A stretch of DNA of 64,000 nt from Endomychus coccineus (lineage: Eukaryota > Arthropoda > Insecta > Coleoptera > Endomychidae). The position numbers were made by a program, and so were the translations under genes. The notes beneath the pieces are model-generated. The model was not told the DNA's origin and ran no database searches. It saw only the letters and a program-made list of their open reading frames with translations. How positions within the stretch are numbered: position 1 is the first letter of the stretch; the number at the start of each line of letters is the position of its first letter. Shown piece by piece: positions 21,796 through 32,700 of the stretch. The stretch spans positions 114,866,703 to 114,930,702 of the forward strand of contig OY294070.1 of assembly GCA_958510875.1 (NCBI GenBank), in the 5' to 3' direction.

Positions 21796-22813
21796 GGCTT
21801 CTACCAACGAACTCGGATATACTAGAGTTAGTCAGTCTATTCGTAACTAGGAAATTTTGTATCGCCAACATGACGTGTAGAAATCCAGTACGGATAGAGG
21901 AATAGTACCCCACGGCATAGGCGTGTATTGTATAGGGTATTTTAAACAGATTTCCAGGGTACCCCACGCCACGGGCGTACTATTTATAAGGCAGTAAGGT
22001 ACGTTTTTTTTGAACTATTGAAACATCAATAATAATAACAAAGATATCAGAGTATATGAAAATTAGATTTCAACTAAAACTAAAAGCAGTATCCGATTCT
22101 GGTGATTTGCTAGATCTAGTTTTTGGGAAAGGCTGCAGTGGCTGTTGAAATGTAGTAGTAATTGAAACGGAAACTGATTCAACTAAGGGCTCCTCATTAC
22201 TACTAACCATGATATCCTCATTAGCTGGTGCAAACCAAACGCTGCTTTTGGTCATAGATGTTGACGCATATTCACTTTCTGAAAGTTTTGCTCTAAAATA
22301 AATAAAACCATATATTAGTAAAACTGCTATGCTCTTAATTAAACATTTTACCTTTTAGGTGCTGAAACATCAATATTCTTTTTGTCGTCTTGATCATGTC
22401 TGAAACAGTTTGCAATTATTACTACCATGTTCCATCCCAACATATCTGGAATTACTTACTCAGGGTAAATTCACAATTTTAGAACACTATTAAGTCGTTA
22501 GCTTCTTGAATTTTCTAGAAAGTAGAAAGAACAAAGAACTGTATCACCAAAATCACTCAAAGATTTGACAGGTTAAGTTGATCGGAACTCGTTAACTACA
22601 CTTTCAAATAAATGTCACTTTTCTTGACAGTAGGTACACGATTAGCGGCGGCGAATTACGAGTGCCAATATCGGAGATCTCTCTATTCAATCTTTATTTC
22701 TCCACACGATTGCTGGGAAGCTAGATGACAGTATGGTGGGAGAGAGACATGTTGGCGATACTCAAAAATGACTTTAGCTTATTCTAGTATATCCGAGTTC
22801 GTTGGCTTCTACC
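21796..22813. mobile_element. 998-bp TIR element with 10-bp TSD, gene-bearing
   Basis: The direct repeat GGCTTCTACC flanks the element at 21796-21805 and 22804-22813. The ends are perfect 21-bp inverted repeats starting AACGAACTCGGATATACTAG, with similarity (including GTATCGCCAACATG) continuing to about 80 bp. A 9-10 bp duplication and long TIRs are what Mutator-like elements produce, though no transposase is present. Inside, on the minus strand, is a spliced coding fragment (separate entry). Confidence 0.8.
22071..22398 (-). CDS. Two-exon coding fragment inside TIR element, unrecognised
   Basis: Minus strand. The upstream exon (about 22350-22398) follows GTTTCAG and ends at AAAAG|GTAAAA; the downstream exon (about 22073-22292) follows TTTTAG and ends in a stop. 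Joined, one frame runs HDQDDKKNIDVSAPKR, then AKLSESEYASTSMTKSS and FAPANEDIMVSSNEEP, to a Ser-rich C-terminus (SKSPESDTAFSFS). The joint is in frame across both splice sites, which random DNA rarely gives. A good donor (GAGTAAGT) near 22460 suggests another exon upstream. Acidic, Ser-rich and low in hydrophobics; I do not recognise the family. It could be the end of the element's own protein or a captured host fragment. Confidence 0.5.
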
Positions 22814-24599
22814 ATAATTTTCTTTTAAATCATTTTTTATCTATAACAATTTGCTTTGGTTATTATAGTCATATAACGTACGGTATTATAATATTGATCA
22901 AGTGTACAGGGTGAACCAAATTGAATGTCCTTATAGGGTATCTCCGTTAATATTCGCGATGGAAAAAAAACCGACCGGGCATCCTATAGCTCTTTTTTCG
23001 AGAAGAATTTGGTGATGTCTATGAATTTTGACTCGTGTCATTTGTTTAGGCGCTGTTACCAAATATTCGATTTTTCAGGATTTTAACTAAGCCTCGTAAC
23101 ATGCTCAATATTGCTATATAAGTAAAGATTATAGGAACACTTTTTTCCTTGCAATCCATTGGTGGAGCATTTTTTTAGCGTTTTCCATTTTCAGATTATG
23201 AAACAAACTTTTATTTTTTCTAAGTAGGAACCATAGTAGGCTCTTGTTCCGTTGGAAAGAGGAGTTTGTGTTGATTTCAGCAAAATATAATATGATACGT
23301 CTGACATTATTTTTCTTCCTTTTATTTTCGATTTTTGGTAAATTATTGAACTCTTGAACTATACTTTTATAATGGTTTTTTACCATTATGTAGTAATTTA
23401 TTACTAGTTATATCAAATTTTCAAATCAAAGTGTGTGTGTTTGTGTAACAGACAGAGGAAACGACTACGCCGCTCCCATTGGTCACCAAACTGGTGAATG
23501 CAAGTACTGTACTAGCTTTTGGGGGCGATAGCCCAATTTTTCTGCTTATAAATATGTATTACACCTATATATTAAACCTACATAAGTGTAGACAAATTCT
23601 CTTCTTACGTCGATGTGACCATAGATTAGATATTATATATAGGAGAGATGTGACGTGACGTTGTATTTTATGTCTATATTCTGTGGTACATTTTGATAGT
23701 TCAAGTGACAGCAAGTGTCGGTATAAGACAAAGTTATATTAGAGTGTAAATGATTGGGGGTTAACCAACAGCAAGTGTCAGTGAAATATATTATGCAGAC
23801 TATTTGGATAAAATACAACATAAAGTATAATTTGACGTCATTTGTTAGCGATTTCTAAGTGATTCCCAATATATTTTCTGTTCTTACAATTATTTACATC
23901 TGACCCGTAAGAGTGTCCGAAAGCTATTTTGCTAACAAAAATGAGATAAGTCACGTGATCAATTGCTTACAGCTTACTTTGATATATTTTACTAGTCCGT
24001 TTCTGCCTGCGGATACTGAATAGGGATACACGCAACGGAAGATATCGAAGGGCATCTAACGTAAAACAATAAATGGCTTGAGAAATCATGTATGAGTTGT
24101 AGTATTTGCTCATTGTGAGATGGCTTATGGGCTATGTCAACATATTCAACATCGAGTTTGATCGTCGATATGGTTTTATGGGAGATGTTAGCCGGGACCG
24201 CCAAAGAAGTAAAATATACGTACACAGAATATCGCGTGTATAATTGCCAAGTACCAATCGTTCCTATATTCTAGATCTAGATTTATGCCGAGAATGTCTG
24301 AAGCAATTCGTTTCAAACCTCGCCCTTCGACGTGCTACATGGAAACTAACATAGAGAGCTTCATATATACAGTCATCCATTTATTTATTCAATATGTGCC
24401 ATATTGACTTTACTCATTTCTCAGTTCACAGAGATTATCGTTATACTCTACTCGGAGAATCCTATTCAGAAGTTAGAAATTGAGACGTATTCTGACGGTT
24501 GGTTGAACAGTGACGATTTTTACCGACATATGACGTAGTGTCTGCTTCACGCACCGCGTTATCTAGGTGCTATTTGCTTTTTGGACTGTCTAGATCTAC
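22814..24599. other. No recognised gene
   Basis: Contains TACAGGGTGAACC near 22914, which looks like the end of a TIR element, but no partner was found. Short open frames (23129-23386, 23633-23821, 23992-24225, all minus) show no recognisable motif. Confidence 0.45.
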
Positions 24600-25240
24600 A
24601 GTTTTTCTACCATTTCGCATATTTTTATCAAAATCGTCGATTCAACAGGTCCAACCACGGCAGTAGATAACTTGGTTATAGCAATGCGAAAACAAGAAAC
24701 AAAATGGAAGAAGTCAGTGGAATCAGAATGAATCAGGGTACAATAAGAAGAAGACTCAAAGAAGTTGGTTTGAATGTGTTGGTAAAAAACAAACACCACA
24801 ACGCCGGGCACGACTAGCCTCCTTTGCCCAAGAAGATCAGAAGTGGAATGATGATTAGTGGGTCATATTAATCCAGTATGGAAGATGGTCCTGTGTAACT
24901 TCAATTGAGGTTGTAGAGATTATAGTATCGTTCAGGAGACCAAAATTAATAATTTGATCTTGCTCCTACTATCACTTCCGGTCTAGGTTTATTTATTGTG
25001 GTGAGGGATGGTATATGTTGAGGGGCACGAATAGAGTTGGTGGTGCTGGAGGGCGGTGCTTCAACGACAGATACATGAATGATCGTTGTCTAACTGACTT
25101 TTTATGTGCAAATACTGGCAATGAATTAGCCTGGTCTGTATGTTAATCAGGCCCAAATCCAATTGAATATGTTTGGAACGTACCAGGCAAACCACTCAAT
25201 CTTAATTCAATATTTTCTGCTGCCCAAAACACAAAAGGAG
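24600..25240 (+). pseudogene. Tc1-like transposase relic
   Basis: Tc1-family transposases use a DD34E catalytic domain. Recognisable pieces in order: VSGIRMNQGTIRRRLKEVGL (the HTH linker; usually S..TI.RRL.E.GL), an EDQKWNDD segment, VSFRRP, a GGAGGR-like stretch, and near the end LAWSV, stop, SGPNPIEYVWNV, matching the C-terminal SPDLNPIEHVWD block. Frames shift repeatedly and the catalytic Asp and Glu are not all identifiable, so this is an old copy. TIRs were not found. Confidence 0.6.
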
Positions 25241-26497
25241 TAGAAACTGCTCGTAACCATCAGCAGGAATATGGAAATATTCCATATACATATGCTCATG
25301 CTTATAACTGGCTTCTCCGTTTATCAGAAAATTGTTGGTATTGCTCTACAACGTTTGAACTAGAATATGAAAGAAAACTGTACTTTGTTAGCTTTGTTCA
25401 TTTGAATCTTCATTTACAAGAATAGCTGAAATGTAAATACATCCTTCAATAATTAAGCCAATACCACATTTATTTCCTCAATATTCACACTTGTTACTTG
25501 TTAACTGGCTTCTCCCAAAAATCTCCCTTTTACAAGGAATGTTAAACTTCTTGAATGAACCAGATGGCAACAGATCTTGTTAAAGGTATACATAACAAAG
25601 CGTGGTAGAAAGACAAAATAATCGACAATTGAAGTCGATATGATTTCAATCCTTTCCGTGTTTGACGATGAACAAATTAATCAGTACGTTTCGATAAAAA
25701 TTGGTTGTTTTTGGTTAAAATGAAACCGGAACAAGATTATTCTGTTACCAAATCGGCATAAGAAACAATATACCATCATCCATTCTAGAATTAAATCCAG
25801 TTTTATTTCGTTGAATATGAACATAATAAATAAATGAAATCACTGTTATAACATCTGTGTGATGAATAATTAAATTTGTAGTATTTTTAATTGAGTTGGA
25901 ATACTCGTAAAACGTGAGCTTTTTATGTACCTGGTACACCAGTCATACGATAAAAATCAGTTTAATGAATCCTCATCATACGATTTTATTTAGTTGACAA
26001 TTTTTCGATACACGTGATTACATGCCAGTGTTTGCAATTTATAGCTCAATTATTAAAGTCGTTATTCCTTTGATGCGCTTTTTAATTTATACCGCCCTTA
26101 CGTAGATTCCGCACTTAAATAGCGGATATGCATATATCATTCTTACCACCATCTCCACGCCTTATGATAGGTGAACAAGATGCAGCATACTAAATTGCAA
26201 TATTAACAACGGTCATTCTGAATGATGTAAGCGATGTTTGCCCAAACAAAGAAATGACGTCATACCTGTTTATATTTACTGCCAATACACTTCAACAATT
26301 TCTTTAAATGGGGATAAGTATCTAGCGCACCGCTCTCGGTTATTAAAAATCAGGGGATTAATGAATTTCAGGTATAAGTTTCTAGCGCACCAAACGCTTT
26401 CCCCCTCCATTCCAACACTTTGTCCGATGAAGAGGTTGAACTTCTTGAAAATTTTGATAGAAAAAAAAATTAAAATTAAGTAATGAAAAATTACGTA
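25241..26497. other. No recognised gene
   Basis: AT-rich DNA. A short imperfect duplication (TATCTAGCGCACC / TTTCTAGCGCACC, 26310-26395) is the only structure seen. Confidence 0.45.
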
Positions 26498-26594
26498 TGT
26501 TGTCTGAAACGGCGACACTTGTTTGTTAGAAATTATTGTATTGTCTGAATCGGCGACACTTGCTAAAAATTATTTTATTGTCTGAATTGACAGT
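26498..26594 (+). repeat. Short tandem duplication, ~47-bp unit
   Basis: TTGTCTGAA(A/T)CGGCGACACTTG plus an AT-rich spacer occurs twice and then a third, partial time (TTGTCTGAATTGACAG). It lies just beyond the 3' end of the Mutator-like transposase and may be its subterminal repeat region. Confidence 0.6.
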
Positions 26595-26800
26595 TTTTGT
26601 AGAAAAATTTGAACAAAAATTTTTATTCTGTCGATTTTGTTATGATATTTTTATAATAAAAATATTATTTCTTATTAGATTGAAATATTGAATTCCACTT
26701 TGCGCTTCTGCTGGGTTAACTGTGACAGCCATACAAAAGTTGCAGTTTTTTTCCCGTTAAATTTGTTGTTATTTTAAATTCCTCTATCTTTGTTTGCTTT

Positions 26801-27880
26801 TTAGGTTTCGGTTTTTGTTAAATTACTACAAAAACTGACGTATTCTAATCGAGTTATTGCTCCTGTCGAAAATTGGGGCAATTTTGGTCGCAACAAATTT
26901 TGCCGTTGTTTACTAGTTTCACTTGGTGCTCGTGGTTCTTCAAAAATGCTGTTGATCCTTATATATGTTCGCGTTTCAATCATTCGCAAAACGGTCGAAA
27001 ATTTGAATATATTCGAATGAGGCTCATAGAATTGTTTTGCAAACAAGGAATGGACAGACTCGCAGGCGTTGGTTGTATGCTCCTGCGATATTCTGAATTC
27101 ATCCCACATTGCCGGAGGAAATTTTCCTTTCAGATAATTTTCCACAATATAGTCTGAAAATTCCACAATTTGCGCATTATTTGGCATATTATTGAGAAAA
27201 TCTTCAAGGAAGCACTCTTCGACATCGTCAGGGCTTAAACACGGCAAACCAAAAATTTTTTTAGTCAACAGGCTGATGGATTGTTTATATCCAAACAGGT
27301 TTTTGTCAGACCCAAAGTAAGTGGAAGACTGCAAAAAAAAATGAAAAATTAAATTTTATTATTGTTTCAAAAAAGTTATGTTTTTTTTTAATTAAAAAAA
27401 ATGGTTGCCCGAGTCAAATGGAAACGACATCCATGAACAACTGTTGATGGCCATATTTGTGATAGCGCATCTGCAAACCTTTTTCAAAATCAGCTACAGC
27501 AAACGATGGGTTTAAATTGGCACCGATTAAACTGCATCGCCATTTCAATATAGAAAACATTTTGTCATAAGTTTTTTGCTCTTTGTTGGGCAAAAGGCAA
27601 AAAACTAACGGAATTAATGTCCATTATTCACGGTACGTATCGTGAAAAACTGATACCAATTTTGCGGAGCAAGTTGGAAAGTCTCGTCCATATAAATTTT
27701 ATCATTATTACACAAAAACTGTAAATTAAAAAAATATAACAAAACTATACCACTTTCGTCGTATATATATTCACAAACAAGTTCATTGTTCATTGTTAAA
27801 ATGTCTTTTTCGCGAAGGCTTCATCACGAGATCGTGGAACAGCTGGCATCATTTTGCGATGAGATTTATATATATTTTGA
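26801..27880 (-). pseudogene. Mutator-like (MULE) transposase relic
   Basis: On the minus strand, from the 5' side: AVPRSRDEAFAKK (about 27850-27795), the post-FLYWCH linker; then IYMDETFQLAPQNWYQFFTI with the first catalytic Asp; NKEQKTYDKM in a shifted frame; ADFEKGLQM (second Asp); GCRFHLTRA; and finally a 177-codon frame (27334-26801) with LFGYKQSISLLTKKIFGLPCLSP, FLNNMPNNAQIVEFSDYIVENYL, then PPAMWDEFRISQEHTTNACESVHS and PHSNIFKFSTVL, the MULE C-terminus. Two or three frameshifts inactivate the N-terminal half, but the last frame is intact. Adjacent to a candidate MULE-type non-autonomous element 4 kb upstream. Confidence 0.75.
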
Positions 27881-29110
27881 CGAATATTGTATACAGATTT
27901 TTGTGTAAGCAAATTCACTGATTGCCGATTTTCTTCAATCACCCTATCATAACGTGTACATTTTTCTACATCAGTATATTAAACTGAAGATAGGAGGTGT
28001 AAGTACGTATATATGTTTATGTCGACTAAACATGGATCTCGGAAGATGTTACTGTCAGTCTCCGGCAATCCTGGCTGATTTTAACACTAAAATGATGAAA
28101 ACGATGAAAGTTGGTACATCATGCCGGTTGTACAGCAGGTTTTATTTCTAGTGCAGAACTAATATTTTCCCTAAAATCAAAGAATGTCAATTATCGTGGT
28201 GAATCTATAAGAATAACTTCGTAAATTGGTTTGAGTTTCAACTTTTAATGAATTTAGAAACATCCTTCACCATCGTTGTGGATAATGAATAAACTGCCAA
28301 CAAGCACTCCCAAGAAATGTGATACACGAGAATGATTAAGTAGGAATATTAACATACAATATCATTACCCCTTGAAACCACTGTCATTGATCTTTCAATT
28401 TCAGATTTCAAATATCTTCATTGTAAACAATTAGCTTCGTTCACGTATTGGTATTTGTTCACAGTAACTGTATTGCAATAATAGTAATCATTACTTAATT
28501 GAGGTGGCAATCATAATAGTGGAATGTGGATGCCTCAGTTTCAGAAATTGACAAGGACAAAAGGCAACTATGGCGCTACTCTTCTCTGTTAAGTTCACGA
28601 GTTGAAAATTTCGGCTTCAATCTTCGTCATTTATTTTTATACATTTACGTAGTGTATTTCAAACTATCTGGCGACCTTCTTACCACATGCAATTGAATCA
28701 CTTCATGCTATATAATGCGTGAACGAAATCAAAATGCAATATATTGAATTATAATATTAACAACGATCATTTTAAATGACGTCCATTAAAAGAATCGTAT
28801 CGAGGAATCGTTTAATGAATATGTAAATTATACGCTACGCTTTATTTAGGTATAATAATATACGCTTCTTATTGATCTTATTGAATTAAATCGAGAAAAC
28901 AAGAATTCATTTCATGAAGATGCACGCAAAATGAATCCAAGAGTTTGAAGGTATTACGATCGTAATTTCAAGTAGCTTTTTTCCAGATGTCGATTATTCC
29001 AATTTTATTAGGGGAATGATTATTATCGAAATGTCATAATACGAACTATCCTGGAGAATTGAACCAGAATAAACGGTTGATCATTAACAATTGATATTTT
29101 ACTCTTTAAG
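27881..29110. other. No recognised gene
   Basis: AT-rich, with a 65-codon frame at 27954-28151 (+) of no known family. The 28010-28150 patch has somewhat higher GC and may belong to an unrecognised repeat. Confidence 0.45.
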
Positions 29111-29217
29111 GGATGCGATGATGACTACATCCGAGTTGCCTCCCGCTCCTGAAAAGAAAGGCGGCAAGACATATTATGCCACGTTGCGTCCTGTGGTTAA
29201 TCGAAACCAAACGTCAG
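29111..29217 (+). CDS. Candidate internal exon of a host gene
   Basis: A 107-nt island of clearly higher GC lies in AT-rich DNA. It is preceded by a pyrimidine-rich tract and AG (TTTTACTCTTTAAG) and followed by a GT donor (ACGTCAG|GTTTAAG). One frame is open throughout: 35 codons reading DAMMTTSELPPAPEKKGGK, then TYYATLRPVVNRNQTS, with one base left over at each end (phase 1 in and out). Composition (Pro/Lys-rich linker, then a mixed segment) is protein-like. I do not recognise the protein. It could be a cassette exon in a very long intron, which would fit the lack of other genes. It could also be a relic of an unseen transposon ORF. Confidence 0.45.
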
Positions 29218-29599
29218 GTTTAAGATTGAAATATTTTTTTACGTATTAGCAGAATTGTTTCATGAATGTTGTCAGATGAAACTAAAAGCTTGTTGAAGGT
29301 AGTACGTTTTATTTTTCATAGAAAGAGTAACATAAATAATTATACTTTTTTTTTGTGGAGGTGAAGAAAACAAAGGTTATGAGCCTTTGGGACTCATGGT
29401 CTACCGTGAGAGTCACCTTTTCAGGTATATTCACTAAAGACTCCACCACTTTGTAGGCTTGTCTGGCTATTGCTTCCGGTGACACTTAGGCCTGCTGGCC
29501 CATTGTATCTCGTCTTCGTTTGCTTCTTCACGGTATTCACTCAAGTATATTTTAACCGCCGTTAGGCTTTCCAAAAATACTGTCTTTCTCGGTCCAGGG

Positions 29600-30693
29600 C
29601 CTCGCATTTACACAGTATGTGTGTTATTATTTCTGTATTCTCAACGCAAAGTCTGCATGTCAGGTCACCATTTCGTTAAGGTGCCCTTTCATCGACGCAT
29701 GGCCAGTCATGAGCTATTACGACATTCATTTTTTCCCTATTTAGTGCCAATAGCTCTGTCGCTCTTTTGTTAAACAGGGCTTTGATGTATTTCTTCCCAT
29801 GTTCGTTTCCTCGGGTTTCTTCCCAGTATTCTTTGTGGGTTCCCATTATCCAGTCTTCTACATACCATCGTGCTGTACGTTTTGGTACCCCCGTGGTCTG
29901 TTCTGGATCTGGAGCCTTCTCCGACCCTCTTCTTGCAAGTTCGTCGGCTTCTTCATAGCGTGTCGTTCTCTGATGTCCCAGCACCCAGAACAGCTTAACC
30001 CGCCTTCGGTCTGTCAGTATTTCAAGTTTTTCTTTGCATGTCCATACCAGACGGGATGTACTTGATGACTTCTCATTGACTTGAGGTCAGCCTGACTGTC
30101 TGTTAATATGTGAATCTGCTCATATTCGATGGCTCTCCGATTGTTTTTCTCCACGCATTGGAAGATTGCATATACCTCTGCTTAGACGACCAAGGTGTGT
30201 TTACCTAATGAATAGCTGGAATCAGTCTTCGGGTTTCTTGAGTATACTCCTGCACCGTTTTCAGTCTTAGACCAGTCTGTATACCAGATCTTTCCCTGTA
30301 GAATGTCGCCCAGGTTCGTATGTTCCCATCCAGTCCTTTCTAGTATTGATACCCTGGATGTGTTATTGAAAGAGTATCGCTTTGGAATGTGATCTGTTCT
30401 CATGCTGGTTACGATTTTCACGTTGCACATTCTCCAGTGTATTCTCTATCCTGAAGGCATCAAGCCTTGCCTTTCCTTGGACTACCAATTAGAGGAGAGG
30501 TTATCCCAGTAGTGTCTTTATTGCTGTAAGGGTCGTTGATTTCATGATCCCTGTGATTCCAAGACATGCACATCTCTGGACCTTGATTAGTCTTGTTGTG
30601 GTCTCTCTTTGTTGTGTTCCAGGACACCATACCGAAGGGGCGTATGTTATCGCAAATTTAATCACCATGTTATACAACCAGTAGAGCATGTTT
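29600..30693 (-). pseudogene. RT C-terminus and RNase H of non-LTR element
   Basis: Reading the minus strand: LYWLYNMVIKFAITYAPSVW and KVQRCACLGITGIM (30693-30501), the block after the RT palm (usually VQR...L.ITGAM.TTPT). Next IWYTDWSKTENGAGVYS (30290-30235), the RNase H strand with the first catalytic Asp but TDWS where TDGS is usual. Then LGHQRTTRYEEADELARRGSEKAPDPEQ (29984-29900), carrying the last catalytic Asp. After a C-terminal tail come Cys residues (TCRLCVENTEIITHILCKCEAL), a zinc-knuckle-like CCHC end. Frameshifts separate the blocks. The element is moderately decayed; codon use and GC are well above the surroundings. Confidence 0.8.
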
Positions 30694-31069
30694 TAGTACG
30701 TTGTATTTAGGAAAAACTTAGGAAAAACGTTACGTGGATTGATAGCTCTTAGCGGTTTTTGCATTCTCTTAAGGAAGGTATTTGTAAACTTTGTTACTTA
30801 TGTTTGACCAGGGGATTTGATACACAAATTGTTCTAAGTGCATTTTAGTGCACTTTTTAATGAACTTCCTGAATATTGCTTGTAAGTGCTTGAAAACTTG
30901 TAGTTAGAGGGTTTCAAGGTCTCTGATTGTGAATCTGACATCAATATGATTAAAAAACATATCTATCTTGCATCAATAAGCATTTGAATTGCACTTGATC
31001 ATACACTTTTTTCTTCATTTCTTTAATATTGATTTAAAAAATATCTATCTTACATTAATATGCATTTGA

Positions 31070-31936
31070 ATGCATTTGATTATGCACTTTTTTCTTCATA
31101 CCGTGTGCGATCCTACGTCCGCTTTCTTCAATAAAGGAAAACAAGTATTTTCCAAAAACTTTGAAAAATATTCAGATCTCCAAGAGCATGCAGAAAAGTT
31201 CAAAGAAAAATATCTTGAAGTTGAAGATTTCTTGGATAGTAGACTTCCGCGGACAGCTACTCTTGAAAAATCTTGTATTCCGGATGGATTCCGCGTCACA
31301 ATAGCTCGACATGATGCATCAAGTCGAGCTATTGTGACGCGGAATCCATCCGGAAGACAAGATTTTTCAGTTGAAGATTTATTGGAACACGAATGCCAGT
31401 TGTTGCTGGTTTTATATGGTGCAATATTAAGCTTCTGCAAGCCCAACATACCTGCAGAATACCAGGTACCAATATTAGAGCTCTTACACATCTTGCGACG
31501 TAGGTCGTGTGCCAGTGTGACCTCAAAAAAGAAAACAGTACGTCTCTGTACTCTTGTACCAATATCAGACGCTTTTACACAACATTTGAAACGTGTCTAC
31601 CTAGAAGTACAAAATTGAATGTATGGTTCCCAATATTGTCAAACAAATTCAGACATAATTGAGGAGGACAGTATGGACGAGGTAGATGTTGATAATGTCA
31701 TCAATCACTTAGCACCCTCCAAGTGGGGATGGAAATGGGTCAATCAATATTTTGAGCCGATTCCGATGACACAACCAGCAGCACCAAAAGAACTAATAAA
31801 TATTATATCTTGTGGGTGCGTGACTAATTGCGGAAAATTATGTGGTTGTAGAAAAAGTGGATTTACCTGCACAATGGCATGCGAAAAATACAATGGGATC
31901 AACTGCACAAATGTCGAATTACTCGATACTCGATAA
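31070..31936 (+). pseudogene. Transposon-borne CXC (tesmin/TSO1-like) protein fragment
   Basis: Two frames separated by one TGA (31616-31618): 31070-31618 has CDPTSAFFNKGKQVFSKNFEKY, similar to the HA.TGCDTTSA..GKGK block of a widespread invertebrate repeat-encoded family, and ends DAFTQHLKRVYLEVQ. 31619-31936 has WGWKWVNQYFEPIPM and then ISCGCVTNCGKLCGCRKSGF followed by CTMACEKYNGINCTN, a Cys-rich CXC domain of the kind that binds DNA in tesmin/TSO1 proteins. The stop lies exactly between blocks that belong together in the family. The biochemical role of the family is unknown to me. A 110-bp palindrome is inserted in frame in the first part. Confidence 0.7.
31262..31371. repeat. Palindromic insertion inside CXC-element ORF
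   Basis: Arms of about 47-49 bp (31262-31309 and 31321-31371) flank an 11-nt centre (ATGATGCATCA, itself near-palindromic). Arms differ at about two positions. The insertion adds a multiple of three to the ORF so the reading frame survives (IPDGFRVTIARHDASSRAIV). It is probably a hairpin-type mini-element. Confidence 0.75.
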
Positions 31937-32581
31937 TTATTCAGATGATGAAATTGCTGAGCTGTCAGATTCCAATGATGTTTTCAATCCAGATAAAAAT
32001 GAGTACCATGTACCATGTACAAATTGAATATGAAAATATTTATGTTTGCTTATGAAATGCTTTATCTTTACTTATTCGAATCCCGGTGTAACTCGAGGTC
32101 CGGTATAACAACGAGGTTAAGTTGCATTTAATTATGCAATCTATCATTTTTCTTATAACTTTGACATCGGATTCGTAATCAGCGACCTCGAAAACCCTCG
32201 AGTAGCTATTTTCAACTGATTTCAGACAATATTAAAGAAATGAAGAAAAAAGTGCATAATCAAATGCATATTAACGCAAGATAGATATGTTTTTCAATTA
32301 TATTGATATCAGATTCACAAGAGATCTTGAAACCCTCTAACCACAAGTTTTCAAGCACTTACAAGCAATATTCAGGAAGTTCATTGAAAAGTGCACTGAA
32401 ATGCACTCAAAAAATTTGTGCATCAAATCCCCCAGTCAAGCATGAGTAACAAAGTTTACAAATACCTTTCTTAAGAGAATGCGAAAAACCGCTAAGCTCT
32501 ATCAATCCACGTAACGTTTTTCCTAAGTTTCGTGAAAATCGTTCTAAATACAACGTACTATTTGGTCGTAGCCCCCATTTT

Positions 32582-32700
32582 TTCCCTCTAATGATAGTTG
32601 CTTGGTAGCTGAAAGGTCCTCAGTACTACAATAGTATTTTTAGTGGATAAAGGTGATTATTTCGTACTTATTATTATGTTATAATGTATCGACACAGTAG
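32582..32700 (+). repeat. PLE 3' repeat family A with hammerhead-like motif, copy 3
   Basis: CTAATGA (32588-32594; one change from CTGATGA), stem AGTTGC/GGTAGCT with a short loop, GAAA, then GGTCCTCAGTAC. The similarity to 10470-10580 extends through ATAGTATTTTTAGTG and a TTATAATGTAT block. It lies directly against the truncated end of the non-LTR element. Confidence 0.6.

Larger units (their letters stand above)
30694..32560 (+). mobile_element. Long-TIR element carrying a CXC-domain ORF
   Basis: About 340 bp at each end are inverted repeats (30694-31034 against 32222-32560), starting TAGTACGTTGTATTTA. The element sits in the minus-strand RT frame of a non-LTR element. The flanks join as a 3-bp TTT duplication (AAA on the minus strand), and removing the element restores the RT reading WGLRPK then HALYWLYNMV. 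A 65-bp stretch near the left end is tandemly duplicated (30955-31020, 31035-31100). The plus-strand interior encodes a CXC protein fragment. Confidence 0.8.
29345..32581 (-). mobile_element. RNase H-bearing non-LTR retrotransposon, 5'-truncated
   Basis: Minus-strand element ending in a poly(A) run (plus-strand T run at 29347-29355), with a 3' UTR of about 250 bp. Its ORF remnant comprises the RT C-terminus and RNase H. It is split by the CXC-encoding element (30694-32560): RT reading resumes beyond that insertion as GKKWGLRP and is then truncated against a PLE repeat at about 32582. The type is I/R1/LOA-like by its RNase H. Confidence 0.75.

Noticed and set aside
22910..23100. TIR element starting TACAGGGTGAACC
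   Set aside because: No matching opposite end was found within several kilobases.
31096..31562. Minus-strand frames of 131 and 77 codons
   Set aside because: Shadows of the CXC ORF, lengthened by the palindrome, which makes both strands read alike.
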